NCBI GenBank assembly: GCA_002172545.1 | Contig: NHFJ01000013.1 | Location: forward strand, 88,618 to 96,698 | Direction: 5' to 3' | DNA length: 8,081 nt | Source of the DNA: Fidelibacterota bacterium TMED108 | Lineage (GTDB): Bacteria > Fidelibacterota > Marinisomatia > Marinisomatales > TCS55 | Shown here: in pieces, positions 1-6,965 of the stretch | Position numbering within the stretch: the stretch's first letter is position 1 | How the letters are laid out: each line of letters begins with the position of its first letter | Position numbers and translations under genes: made by a program | Notes under the pieces: generated by a model | Database searches by the model: none | What the model saw: only the letters and a program-made list of their open reading frames with translations | Told to the model about the DNA's origin: nothing

Positions 1-377
1 CTTATTTCTTGGATTTTTTCATCACCTTTAATTATTCCCTGAGAAATAAATTTTTTTGTTGGGATCCTATAACCATCCACAAGTGTTTTATCGGGGATAT
101 TTTTAAGTCTACTGTATGCTTTTTCCATAGAAACATATGTTGCTTGTAAAATATTGATACTATCAATTTCCCTACTAGAAGCTATACCAACACCAACATC
201 AGAAATAGTAATAATTTCATCAAAAAGTGCCTTTCTTTTTATTGGTGATATTTTTTTTGAATCTCCCAAACCTTCAATCTTATGACCATCAGGAAGTATT
301 ACAGCAGCACTTACTACAGGACCCGCTAATGGTCCTCTACCTGCCTCATCTATGCCGCATATAATACTATTATTCAT
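1..377 (-). CDS. rnhB: Ribonuclease HII, C-terminus cut by the window edge
   Basis: RNase HII cleaves the RNA strand of RNA-DNA hybrids and incises at single ribonucleotides embedded in DNA. My translation gives 125 visible residues from an ATG at 377-375. The N-terminal motif IDEAGRGPLAGPV carries the first two metal-binding acids (D10, E11). LGDSKK (37-42) is the usual second block. VDGYRIP holds the third acid (D101), and KGDEK near the cut end holds the fourth (D119). All four expected catalytic acids are therefore present, and only the C-terminal part, roughly the last third of a typical protein of about 200 residues, is missing. There is no Shine-Dalgarno sequence before the ATG, only AT-rich sequence. 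The gene is divergent from the AGCS carrier and shares a 94-bp upstream region with it. The family assignment is firm. The true end cannot be seen. Confidence 0.96.
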   Translation of the reverse strand, partial: MNNSIICGIDEAGRGPLAGPVVSAAVILPDGHKIEGLGDSKKISPIKRKALFDEIITISDVGVGIASSREIDSINILQATYVSMEKAYSRLKNIPDKTLVDGYRIPTKKFISQGIIKGDEKIQEI

Positions 378-392
378 ACTAATTAATTATTT

Positions 393-413
393 AATCAATT
401 TCTTTAATTGATT
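393..413. repeat. 8-bp inverted repeat in the divergent rnhB/AGCS promoter region
   Basis: The arms AATCAATT (393-400) and AATTGATT (406-413) are perfect reverse complements separated by 5 bp. The right arm overlaps the putative -35 element of the AGCS gene. Such a dyad could be an operator for a dimeric regulator acting on one or both divergent genes. In sequence this AT-rich, however, an 8-bp match can arise by chance. What is seen is the repeat; any role is inference. Confidence 0.4.
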
Positions 414-434
414 TTTAGTTATACAATTTATAAT
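408..434 (+). promoter_or_regulatory. Candidate sigma-70-type promoter for the AGCS carrier
   Basis: A perfect TATAAT (429-434) lies 37 bp before the carrier's start codon. TTGATT (408-413) sits 15 bp upstream of it as a possible -35 element, which is shorter than the preferred 17 bp. The -10 element is convincing by sequence, the -35 element is weak, and the background is AT-rich. No convincing promoter was found for rnhB on the opposite strand. Confidence 0.35.
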
Positions 435-471
435 CTTCTTATGTTATTTAATACAAATCTAAAGGATTTTC

Positions 472-2025
472 ATGATAAGTAAACAAACTGGCGCTATTGC
501 TTTTTTCGGTATAGTTATTATTCTACTATCAGTTTTTGGAGTAAGTTTTTTTGAGGCTATTTGGTCTTTTCCAAGATTTAGTCTTGTTCCATTAATGGTT
601 GTTGCGTTGCTTGGTACTGGAATTTTTACCACAATTAATCTTGGATTCCCTCAAATAAAATATTTAAAGCACGGTATTAAAGTAACCAGAGGTGATTTTG
701 ACAATCCAAATGAAGCAGGCGACTTAAATCATTTTCAAGCCTTAACTACTGCTCTTTCAGCAACTGTAGGTATAGGCAATATAGCTGGTGTTGCTACTGC
801 AATATTTTACGGTGGTCCTGGCGCATTATTTTGGATGTGGATAACTGCTTTTTTTGGGTCTGCATTAAAATTTGCTGAATGTACTCTTGCCGTTGAATAT
901 AGGGATTTTGATAAAAGTGGAATGACTGCAGGTGGACCAATGTATACGATTGAGAAGGGCCTTGGCAAGCAGTGGAGATGGTTAGCAATAATATTTGCTG
1001 GTTTTGCGGTAATTTGCTCATTTGCTACTGGAAATGCAATTCAATCATTTACATTATCTGATCAACTCTATTCAGAGGTTTCTCAGGTAGTTGGAACTGA
1101 GCATTTTTTAACTATTAAACACCAGATAACCGATTGGTACAGCGTTTCAGTTCAGCAAGTTATTAATGGTCTATTTATTACAATTGTTGCAGCACTAGTA
1201 ATACTAGGCGGTATTAAGCGCATTGGAAGTGTAACCTCGTACTTAGCCCCTTTTATGGCAGCAATTTATGTTCTTGCTGCAGTTTTAATACTTTTAGCGC
1301 ATATAACGAAAGTTCCAGCTAGTTTTGGAATGATACTTTCTATGGCTTTTAACCCTCCTGCTGCTATAGGAGGTGTTGCGGGTGGCACACTTATAGTATT
1401 CATGAACACTTTGCTTTGGGGTGTTAAAAGAGGCTTGTATTCTAATGAGGCTGGACAAGGTAGCGCTCCAATTGCACATTCTACCGCAAAAACAGATTAT
1501 CCTGTTCGGGAAGGAGTTGTAGCGCTTTTGGAACCATTTATTGATACTATAATTATTTGTACACTAACCGGTCTTACAATTATTTCAACAGGAGCTTGGC
1601 ATCATACAGAATTTTATGTATCCAGAATAGATCCAAATTTTGCTGGAGAAATTCTTAATGGAAGCTTATTAACGTCGCTTGCATTCAAAGAAGGTCTTTC
1701 ATGGATTATGCCTTTTGGTGACAAAATAATCACATTAGGAGTTTTGTTGTTTGCAATATCTACTGTGATTAGCTGGTCTTTTTATGGTGATAGAGCTACA
1801 GAGTATTTATTTGGTGAAAAAGCAATTCCAGTATACAGAGGCTTTTACATTACTTTTGTTTTTGTAGGTGCTATTGCTACATTAGAAGCTATGTGGGCAT
1901 TTGGAGATGCAGCCCTCGGTTTTATGACGTTTCCTAATCTTATTTCGATAGTTCTTTTATCGGGTACGCTAAAAAAGATGACCAAGGAATATTTTGAAAT
2001 TGAACATAAAACCTACAATGAGTGA
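472..2025 (+). CDS. Sodium:alanine symporter, AGCS family
   Basis: This is an inner-membrane carrier of 517 residues that takes up alanine, glycine or related small amino acids with sodium (or protons). The AGCS signature is present and intact: GGPGALFWMWITAFFG at 114-129, just after GNIAGVATAI (102-111). Other family blocks are AGGPMYTIEKGLG (153-165), GGIKRIGSVT (246-255), GLYSNEAGQGSAPIAHSTA (321-339) and SWSFYGDRATEYLFG (434-448). About eleven hydrophobic segments are visible from residue 8 to 499. Compared with typical short members as I recall them, the loops around 196-225 and 377-412 look longer, which would explain the above-average length. The start is supported by AAAGGA at 461-466, five bases before the ATG. 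It is a monocistronic gene between divergent rnhB and convergent recX. The exact substrate cannot be read from the sequence. Confidence 0.95.
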   Translation: MISKQTGAIAFFGIVIILLSVFGVSFFEAIWSFPRFSLVPLMVVALLGTGIFTTINLGFPQIKYLKHGIKVTRGDFDNPNEAGDLNHFQALTTALSATVGIGNIAGVATAIFYGGPGALFWMWITAFFGSALKFAECTLAVEYRDFDKSGMTAGGPMYTIEKGLGKQWRWLAIIFAGFAVICSFATGNAIQSFTLSDQLYSEVSQVVGTEHFLTIKHQITDWYSVSVQQVINGLFITIVAALVILGGIKRIGSVTSYLAPFMAAIYVLAAVLILLAHITKVPASFGMILSMAFNPPAAIGGVAGGTLIVFMNTLLWGVKRGLYSNEAGQGSAPIAHSTAKTDYPVREGVVALLEPFIDTIIICTLTGLTIISTGAWHHTEFYVSRIDPNFAGEILNGSLLTSLAFKEGLSWIMPFGDKIITLGVLLFAISTVISWSFYGDRATEYLFGEKAIPVYRGFYITFVFVGAIATLEAMWAFGDAALGFMTFPNLISIVLLSGTLKKMTKEYFEIEHKTYNE

Positions 2026-2045
2026 TTAAAAGAAGGTAAAAGTGA

Positions 2046-2702
2046 TTATATCTGATTCCAGTCAGCATATACCTCATTTATCTGCCCCCAAGTAAAACCT
2101 TTTCTAATTAAATAATCGCTAAGCTTTTTCTTTTGCTTATTTTCAAGTAGTTTGCCTTTTACTGCCTTCTTTTTTTCTAAATGCTTAGTAATAAGAGAAT
2201 AGATATCATTATGTTTATATACTTCATCAATAACTTCATCAATTAATATCGTTTTAATATTGTATTTAAAAAGCTCAGCTCTAAGGAGACTTGGCCCAAT
2301 CATTTTTAATCTAACTTTTTCTTGCGAGAATGTTCTTGCAAATTCTAAGTCATTCAAATAGTTTTGTTTTTTTAAATACGATACGGTTGTATCAATTTCA
2401 TCTTTCAAAAAGGATTTATCTTTCAACCTTTTTCTCATTTCACCTTCGCTTCGCATACGATAAGAGAGTAACCTGTACGCTGAATCTCTTGCTTCTTGAA
2501 GGCGCATTTTTTCATCATATTTTTTAATATCATGTGATGAAATTAAATCGCCGATTTTTATTGGGTGCAAAATAAAAACATTCTCAGGAACCCTAAGAAT
2601 GTTTTTATTTTCTAATGTTATAATAATGCGGTCACTGTATTTAGTCGACCTTTTAATTTTTACAACTTTAAGATTTCTTCTTTTCACTCGATTTATCGTC
2701 AT
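2046..2702 (-). CDS. recX: RecX, regulator of RecA
   Basis: RecX binds RecA filaments and limits their growth and ATPase and recombinase activity. The 218-residue product has the expected order: a short N-terminal strand region (about 12-58, [13 protein letters not shown] onward), then helical repeats with [19 protein letters not shown] (75-93), [19 protein letters not shown] (114-132) and a C-terminal [15 protein letters not shown] block. The last gene of the array, it starts inside recA and overlaps it by 35 bp, so translation is probably coupled. The ATG at 2702 has no clear Shine-Dalgarno sequence; a GTG at codon 6 is the nearest alternative. Codons 31-45 coincide with a strong terminator-like hairpin. 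Alignment from memory with typical RecX N-termini needs no insertion there, so the hairpin overlies ordinary coding sequence. The 3' end converges on the AGCS gene with 20 bp between stops. Confidence 0.9.
   Translation of the reverse strand: MTINRVKRRNLKVVKIKRSTKYSDRIIITLENKNILRVPENVFILHPIKIGDLISSHDIKKYDEKMRLQEARDSAYRLLSYRMRSEGEMRKRLKDKSFLKDEIDTTVSYLKKQNYLNDLEFARTFSQEKVRLKMIGPSLLRAELFKYNIKTILIDEVIDEVYKHNDIYSLITKHLEKKKAVKGKLLENKQKKKLSDYLIRKGFTWGQINEVYADWNQI
2569..2611 (-). terminator. Intrinsic-terminator-like hairpin inside the start of recX, after recA
   Basis: On the recA-recX transcript the 5' arm is AAAATAAAAACATTCT and the 3' arm is AGAATGTTTTTATTTT. They are perfect 16-bp reverse complements, with 11 nt between them. 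Those inner bases extend the stem by a U-G wobble and three more pairs (AGG with CCT), leaving a GTT loop. On the opposite strand the wobble would be a C/A mismatch, so the sense RNA folds better. The 3' side ends in a TTTTTATTTT tract, giving the A-tract/stem/U-tract form of an intrinsic terminator. It starts 56 nt after the recA stop. A partial terminator between recA and recX is known in E. coli; the same role here is inference. The stem is only moderately GC-rich. Confidence 0.6.
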
Positions 2703-3699
2703 CTACGCCAATGAAAGCTTTTACTTTTTTTACAATTTCTTTTCTTTCCTTTTTATTGTCAATCAAGAATTGTTTAGCATTTTCACGACCTTGACCAATC
2801 TTATTGTCTCCATAAGAAAACCACGAGCCCATTTTTTGAACGACCTCAGCTTTAATTGCTAAATCCAATATATCCCCTTCGTAGGAAATACCCTTACCAT
2901 ACATTATATCAAACTCAGTTTGTTTAAAAGGTGCTGCAACTTTATTTTTGACGACTTTTACTCGGGTTCTATTACCTACTGCATCTTGGCCATCTTTAAT
3001 GGTTGTAACGCGACGAATTTCCATCCGAACTGAAGTATAAAATTTTAGCGCTCTACCGCCTGGTGTAGTTTCAGGGTTCCCATATACGACACCAATTTTT
3101 TCCCTAATTTGATTTATAAAAATTACAGCTGTTCCTGATTTTTTTACGGTTCCGGTTAATTTACGTAGCGCTTGGGACATTAGTCTAGCTTGCAATCCCA
3201 TATGAGAATCACCCATCTCCCCTTCTAGCTCAGCTCGCGGTACTAAGGCTGCAGCAGAATCAATTACAATTACATCAAGTGCACCGCTTCTGACAAGAGT
3301 TTCAGTAATTTCTAATGCTTGCTCACCGCTATCTGGTTGAGTTACTCTTAATTCTTTTAAATTAACACCAAGTTTTTCAGCCCAATATATATCTAATGCA
3401 TGTTCAGCATCTATAAACGCTGCATATCCGCCTGATTTTTGCGCTTCTGCAATAATGTGAAGAGCCAATGTTGTTTTGCCGGATGATTCGGGTCCGTAGA
3501 TTTCAACAACTCTACCCCTAGGTACTCCACCTACACCCAGTGCGACGTCTAGTGATAAACATCCAGTTGAAATACTTTTATTAAATAATAGCGGTTGATT
3601 TGTATCCAGAGTCGTAACAGATCCTTGGCCGAACTGCTTTATAATTTGAGACTCTGCCATTTCTAATGATTTTAATTTCTTATCTGATGAATCTGACAT
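2668..3699 (-). CDS. recA: Recombinase RecA
   Basis: RecA polymerises on single-stranded DNA, catalyses strand exchange, and stimulates LexA-type self-cleavage. The 343-residue length is normal. Visible elements are the N-terminal polymerisation helix, Walker [10 protein letters not shown] (69-77), catalytic E99 in DAEHALD, Walker B DVIVIDS (142-148), the loop L1 region [20 protein letters not shown] (159-178), L2 around [20 protein letters not shown] (195-214), and MYGKGI (266-271), which carries the second adenine-stacking tyrosine. At the first adenine-stacking site (Y103 in E. coli) this protein has W106. The C-terminal tail is short, DDD followed by lysines and serines, and overlaps the recX start. 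The ATG follows an AGGT nine bases upstream. It is the only gene in the array preceded by a sizeable gap, so it probably has its own promoter. Confidence 0.99.
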   Translation of the reverse strand: MSDSSDKKLKSLEMAESQIIKQFGQGSVTTLDTNQPLLFNKSISTGCLSLDVALGVGGVPRGRVVEIYGPESSGKTTLALHIIAEAQKSGGYAAFIDAEHALDIYWAEKLGVNLKELRVTQPDSGEQALEITETLVRSGALDVIVIDSAAALVPRAELEGEMGDSHMGLQARLMSQALRKLTGTVKKSGTAVIFINQIREKIGVVYGNPETTPGGRALKFYTSVRMEIRRVTTIKDGQDAVGNRTRVKVVKNKVAAPFKQTEFDIMYGKGISYEGDILDLAIKAEVVQKMGSWFSYGDNKIGQGRENAKQFLIDNKKERKEIVKKVKAFIGVDDDKSSEKKKS

Positions 3700-3785
3700 A
3701 ATATTTTTACCTAATTTATATTTTGACTTCGGTTGATATGATATAAACTACCAAATATTGAAATAATTGGGAAGACATGACTTAA
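3700..3785 (-). promoter_or_regulatory. recA: recA leader, with a possible promoter and imperfect dyad
   Basis: This 86-bp stretch between the cinA stop and the recA ATG is the only real gap in the minus-strand array, so an independent recA promoter is expected here. Within it, 3731-3752 forms an imperfect dyad on the recA strand, GGTAG-T at one end and ATCAACC at the other, with several mismatches in the middle. This could be an SOS-type operator, but it does not match the E. coli or Bacillus LexA boxes. I could not identify a confident -35/-10 pair. Confidence 0.3.
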
Positions 3786-5012
3786 CTATTTATCTAATTT
3801 TTCAAGATTTTTTCGTATAATATTTAAAGCAACTTGTGCGCTTATCATTTTATTTGAAACTCGATCATGCTTAAAGTTGAATTTATAAGCTTTGGATAGG
3901 CTGTTGTATGCAAATCCAATATATACCAATCCAACAGGTTTTTTAGCTGTTCCTCCTCCAGGACCGGCTATTCCTGTAGTAGAAATACCTATATTAGTTG
4001 CGAATTTTTTCTGAACTCCAATCGCCATAGCAATAGCTGTTTCTTCGCTAACAGCTCCATGTTCTTTTAGCGTTTTTTCATCAACATGCAAAAGTTTAAT
4101 TTTTTGATCGTTGCTATAAGCTACAATGCTTCCTTTATAAGAGGATGATACACCTGAAATATTTGTCAATCTATCTCCTATGTGGCCACCCGTGCATGAT
4201 TCTGCTGTAGATATAGTTATTTTTTTCTCAATTAACATTTTTGAAACCACTTCTTCAAGAGGCTCGTTGTTTTGAGAATAAATATAATATTCTATACAAG
4301 CAAAGATCTCTTTTAATGCAGAATCAAAAGAAGTTTTATTATGACCTGAAATTCTTAGATCTACTCCTAAAAAACTGGGTAAAAATGCTATATTAACATC
4401 TACAAATTTACCAATCGCTTCTTCTAACATATTAAATAATTTCGATTCAGAAATTCCAGTAGTGCGTAAAATTTTATAATTTATAGATATTTTAGAAGAC
4501 TCCTGTATCAATGGAAACACTGATTCATTCATCATAGACTTCATTTCTTTTGGTATGCCAGGCATTGCAATTATTCTAACATTTTTATGATTATAACTTA
4601 TTCCTCTAGCTGTGCCTATTTTATTAGGAATTATTTCTCCCTTTTTGGGAATAAACGCTTGAGATTTATTCAAATTAGAAACATCTAAACCTTTACTTGT
4701 AAATATCTTATTTAATTTATCCCAATAGGAAGAATCGAATATTGGATCATCGTTAAAATATTCATAGAGAGAATTAGCCGTAATATCGTCATGAGTCGGA
4801 CCAAGGCCACCAGTTATAAGGATCATTTCAATTGGGGTTTTTAAAAAATAATTGATCGCTGAAGCAATATCGGCTTCATTATCTAAGATGCTTTTTTTTG
4901 ATATTACCTCACCTCCAAAAAGAATTACATTTTTGGCTATCCAATGCGCATTTGTATCTACGCGTGATCCATTTAGCAATTCAGAGCCAATTGTTATAAT
5001 TCCAATTTTCAT
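3786..5012 (-). CDS. cinA: CinA: ADP-ribose pyrophosphatase / NMN amidohydrolase
   Basis: CinA proteins combine an N-terminal MoaB-like (COG1058) domain, with ADP-ribose pyrophosphatase activity in characterised members, and a C-terminal PncC domain that deamidates nicotinamide mononucleotide for NAD salvage. The 408 residues show both. Domain one starts MKIGIITIGSELLNGSRVDT and includes ITGGLGPTHDDIT (66-78) and AMPGIPKEM (149-157). Domain two, about 255-405, has TAESCTGGHIGDRL (269-282), HGAVSEETA (318-326) and STTGIAGPGGG (344-354). The length is normal for the fused form. The start codon overlaps the pgpA stop in an ATGA, and there is no visible Shine-Dalgarno sequence, pointing to translational coupling. 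Placement just before recA matches the cinA-recA pairing of pneumococcus and many other bacteria. A competence role is not implied by this sequence alone. Confidence 0.96.
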   Translation of the reverse strand: MKIGIITIGSELLNGSRVDTNAHWIAKNVILFGGEVISKKSILDNEADIASAINYFLKTPIEMILITGGLGPTHDDITANSLYEYFNDDPIFDSSYWDKLNKIFTSKGLDVSNLNKSQAFIPKKGEIIPNKIGTARGISYNHKNVRIIAMPGIPKEMKSMMNESVFPLIQESSKISINYKILRTTGISESKLFNMLEEAIGKFVDVNIAFLPSFLGVDLRISGHNKTSFDSALKEIFACIEYYIYSQNNEPLEEVVSKMLIEKKITISTAESCTGGHIGDRLTNISGVSSSYKGSIVAYSNDQKIKLLHVDEKTLKEHGAVSEETAIAMAIGVQKKFATNIGISTTGIAGPGGGTAKKPVGLVYIGFAYNSLSKAYKFNFKHDRVSNKMISAQVALNIIRKNLEKLDK

Positions 5013-5461
5013 ATAGCTATAGTTCGTAATACATATATCGTGATACTAGATAAAAAACCGGCTACAACGTCATCAGACATTACGCCCAAAGCGCCAGGCA
5101 GTCTCTCAAAATATTTTACAGGACCTAATTTGGTTATATCAAATAAACGAAATAGCAAAAAGCCTAATATCGCAAAACTTAAATTAACCGGGATGAATGA
5201 TAGTGCAATCCACTGACCTACCCATTCATCAATAACTATATATGAGGGGTCTTGATCATTTGATTTTTTTAAAGATATATCAGAAAAATAAGTACCAACT
5301 GCAAAAAGCGCTATTGATAAAATTGGCACTAAGTAACTATTGGCACTGTCAAAAAAATATAGCCAACTGAGAGTTGCAAAAAAACTTGCCCATGTTCCAG
5401 GGGCAAAAGGTAGTTTGCCTATATAAAATGTTGTAACAATAAGATCAGTTAGTATTTTCAT
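5009..5461 (-). CDS. pgpA: Phosphatidylglycerophosphatase A
   Basis: PgpA is a membrane phosphatase that removes the phosphate from phosphatidylglycerophosphate to yield phosphatidylglycerol. The 150-residue protein has the family blocks in order: GKLPFAPGTWAS (15-26), DPSYIVIDEWVGQW (71-84), FRLFDITKLGP (104-114) and LPGALGVMSDDVVAG (121-135). The acidic residues of VIDE and SDD, which are needed in the family for metal-dependent catalysis, are present. The common KP(G/x)P and PGG motifs appear as KLGP and PGA, small departures outside the acidic core. Three or four hydrophobic segments are visible (about 28-58, 83-106, 130-147). It lies directly after pgsA, whose product is its substrate, with a 17-bp overlap. 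CTGGGG sits almost against the ATG, too close to be an ideal ribosome site, so coupling is likely. Confidence 0.95.
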   Translation of the reverse strand: MKILTDLIVTTFYIGKLPFAPGTWASFFATLSWLYFFDSANSYLVPILSIALFAVGTYFSDISLKKSNDQDPSYIVIDEWVGQWIALSFIPVNLSFAILGFLLFRLFDITKLGPVKYFERLPGALGVMSDDVVAGFLSSITIYVLRTIAI

Positions 5462-6041
5462 TCCCCAGGATATTTCTAATTAAATCATAATTATTTTGCA
5501 AGTATCTAAAACCGGTGTAAAGAGTAAAGAGGCAAACTGCAAAAGTTGCATTATAAATAATATTATTATTTATAATAAACGTAATAGCAACAGAGGAATT
5601 ATCTACATTGATTCCATTAAAGCTTAAAAATATTAATATAGATATTATGAGGGCTAACTGAACTGCTGTCTTAGATTTAGCAATACGACTAGTTTTTAAT
5701 GCATAACCATTGCGTTTCATAATTATACGTAATATCGTAATAAATATATCCCGAAATAATATTAACACAACCATCCACATATCAATTAACCCTAATATAT
5801 AGAAAGAAATAAAAGCAGATGAAACCAAGATTTTATCAGCAAGAGGGTCAAGAAAATTTCCAATTTCAGATTCAACATCATATTTACGCGCATAATAACC
5901 ATCATACGCATCTGTAACTGAAGCTAATACAAAAATCAAAAGAGCGTAGAAATTTGAAAATAAAAAATTGGTAAAAAGTAAATAAACGAAAACTGGCGTA
6001 AGCAGTATTCTAAAAACAGTGAGCATATTAGGGACCGTCAT
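5445..6041 (-). CDS. pgsA: CDP-diacylglycerol-glycerol-3-phosphate 3-phosphatidyltransferase
   Basis: PgsA condenses CDP-diacylglycerol with glycerol-3-phosphate to form phosphatidylglycerophosphate, the committed step to phosphatidylglycerol. The 198-residue membrane protein carries the complete CDP-alcohol phosphotransferase signature D-x2-DG-x2-AR-x8-G-x3-D-x3-D, with D44, D47, G48, A51, R52, G61, D65 and D69. The N-terminus, PNMLTVFRILLTPVFVY (4-20), is typical of PgsA rather than of phosphatidylserine or cardiolipin synthases of the same superfamily. The neighbouring pgpA supports the PgsA call. About five or six membrane segments are visible. The ATG overlaps the recR stop in an ATGA. 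AGG about 12 bases upstream is too distant to be a strong ribosome site. Codons 156-164 coincide with an all-AT perfect inverted repeat. Confidence 0.95.
   Translation of the reverse strand: MTVPNMLTVFRILLTPVFVYLLFTNFLFSNFYALLIFVLASVTDAYDGYYARKYDVESEIGNFLDPLADKILVSSAFISFYILGLIDMWMVVLILFRDIFITILRIIMKRNGYALKTSRIAKSKTAVQLALIISILIFLSFNGINVDNSSVAITFIINNNIIYNATFAVCLFTLYTGFRYLQNNYDLIRNILGNENTN
5550..5576. repeat. All-AT 12-bp inverted repeat inside pgsA
   Basis: The arms ATTATAAATAAT (5550-5561) and ATTATTTATAAT (5565-5576) are perfect reverse complements around a 3-bp loop. The repeat encodes residues 156-164 of PgsA (IINNNIIYN), apparently in a loop between the last two membrane segments. It contains no G or C, so any RNA stem would be weak, and compositional bias may account for it. 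No function is assigned. Confidence 0.4.
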
Positions 6042-6634
6042 TGTATTTCTGACCTATCTTCAATTGCACGCATTATTGTCGCTTCATCAACAAATTCTAA
6101 ATCTCCACCTATTGGGAGCCCTCTAGCTAATCTCGTTACTTTTACTGATTTTTCTTCTAGTAAATTAGCCAGATATAAACAAGTTGCTTCACCTTCTATG
6201 GTGGCATTTGTAGCTATTAACACTTCATTGCTAGAGCTGATTCTGCTTAATAATGATCCTATATTTAACACATCTGGCCCAATACCGTCTAAAGGTGACA
6301 ATACGCCACCAAGAACGTGATACACACCTCTGAATGCACTGGTTTTTTCAAACGTATATATGTCAGCAGGATTTTCAACTACACAAATTATATTTATATC
6401 CCTTTTAGAGTCTAAGCAGATTGAGCAATACGTATCTTCACTGATACCAAAACATTTTTCACAAAAGCGTATTTTTGATTTAAGATCTAAAACAGCTTGA
6501 GATAGGTCGTTAGCAAGATTAGTAGAAGAGTTAAGGACATAAAAAGCCATTCTTTGGGCAGTTTTTTTTCCAATACCTGGGAACCTAGAAAATTCATCAA
6601 TAAGGTTATTTAAAGATTCTGGAAATGAATTCAA
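6038..6634 (-). CDS. recR: Recombination mediator RecR (TTG start)
   Basis: RecR acts with RecO and RecF to displace single-strand binding protein and load RecA at DNA gaps. The 198-residue protein shows the standard layout: helix-hairpin-helix RFPGIGKKTAQRMAF (17-31), a four-cysteine zinc site (C58, C61, C70, C73), a Toprim domain beginning IICVVENPADIY (82-93) with E87, and the C-terminal GLPIGGDLEFVDEATIMRAI (172-191). The start codon is TTG at 6634-6632. No ATG or GTG lies between it and the in-frame upstream stop, and the next Met is residue 29, inside the conserved HhH. A GGA about seven bases upstream, within the ebfC stop region, supports this start. It sits 1 bp after ebfC and overlaps pgsA by 4 bp. 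Confidence 0.97.
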   Translation of the reverse strand: MNSFPESLNNLIDEFSRFPGIGKKTAQRMAFYVLNSSTNLANDLSQAVLDLKSKIRFCEKCFGISEDTYCSICLDSKRDINIICVVENPADIYTFEKTSAFRGVYHVLGGVLSPLDGIGPDVLNIGSLLSRISSSNEVLIATNATIEGEATCLYLANLLEEKSVKVTRLARGLPIGGDLEFVDEATIMRAIEDRSEIQ

Positions 6635-6635
6635 T

Positions 6636-6962
6636 TTACATTCCGGGTATATTCATATCACCAAGCATACCGCCAGTAACTGCGCTCATTTTTTCTTGAG
6701 TTGTCTTTTGGGCATCTGATACAGCCTCATTAACAGCAACTTTAATAAATAGCTTCTGATTGGATAAATCAAGCTCAGAAAAGCTATTATCAAGGTCAAT
6801 ATTTGTTAGTTCTAATTTACCATTAACGGTAGCCACAACAATACTGTCTTTTGAATGGCCCTTAAAAACCATTCTATCAATTTCTTTTTGAACTTTTTTT
6901 AGTTGTTTTTTTGCTTGCTGTGCCTGTTTTAGCATACCAAGCATATTGGGTTTATTAAACAT
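6636..6962 (-). CDS. ebfC: YbaB/EbfC family nucleoid-associated protein
   Basis: YbaB/EbfC proteins are small dimeric DNA-binding proteins. The 108 residues match the family pattern: an N-terminal helix rich in Q and K, MLKQAQQAKKQLKKVQKEID (10-29), a central strand region with VATVNGKLELTNIDLD (43-58), and a C-terminal helix followed by the conserved TGGMLGDMNIPGM tail. The usual glycine-rich AGGG turn is replaced by a GHSKDS stretch near 35-40. The start is supported by AAGG formed by the last dnaX codons, seven bases before the ATG; an internal Met at residue 7 is a less likely alternative. The position between dnaX and recR is the classic context for this family, often co-transcribed with both. 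What the protein contributes to clamp loading or RecR function is not established. Confidence 0.96.
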   Translation of the reverse strand: MFNKPNMLGMLKQAQQAKKQLKKVQKEIDRMVFKGHSKDSIVVATVNGKLELTNIDLDNSFSELDLSNQKLFIKVAVNEAVSDAQKTTQEKMSAVTGGMLGDMNIPGM

Positions 6963-6965
6963 TTT

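Noticed and set aside
794..1021. Minus-strand open frame inside the AGCS gene.
   Set aside because: It has no recognisable domain and lies wholly antisense to a strongly conserved transporter, so it is a shadow frame. The same applies to 1294-1479.
2021..2048. Direct repeat AGTGATTA at both convergent stop codons, and a search for a terminator between AGCS and recX.
   Set aside because: The 8-bp repeat is short and AT-rich. No convincing stem with a T-tract is present in the 20-bp gap; a 4-bp CTGA/TCAG pairing just inside recX is too weak.
2330..2862. Plus-strand open frames antisense to recX and recA.
   Set aside because: They are Phe/Leu-rich translations of the complementary strand of conserved genes and show no family features. 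One begins inside the recX hairpin.
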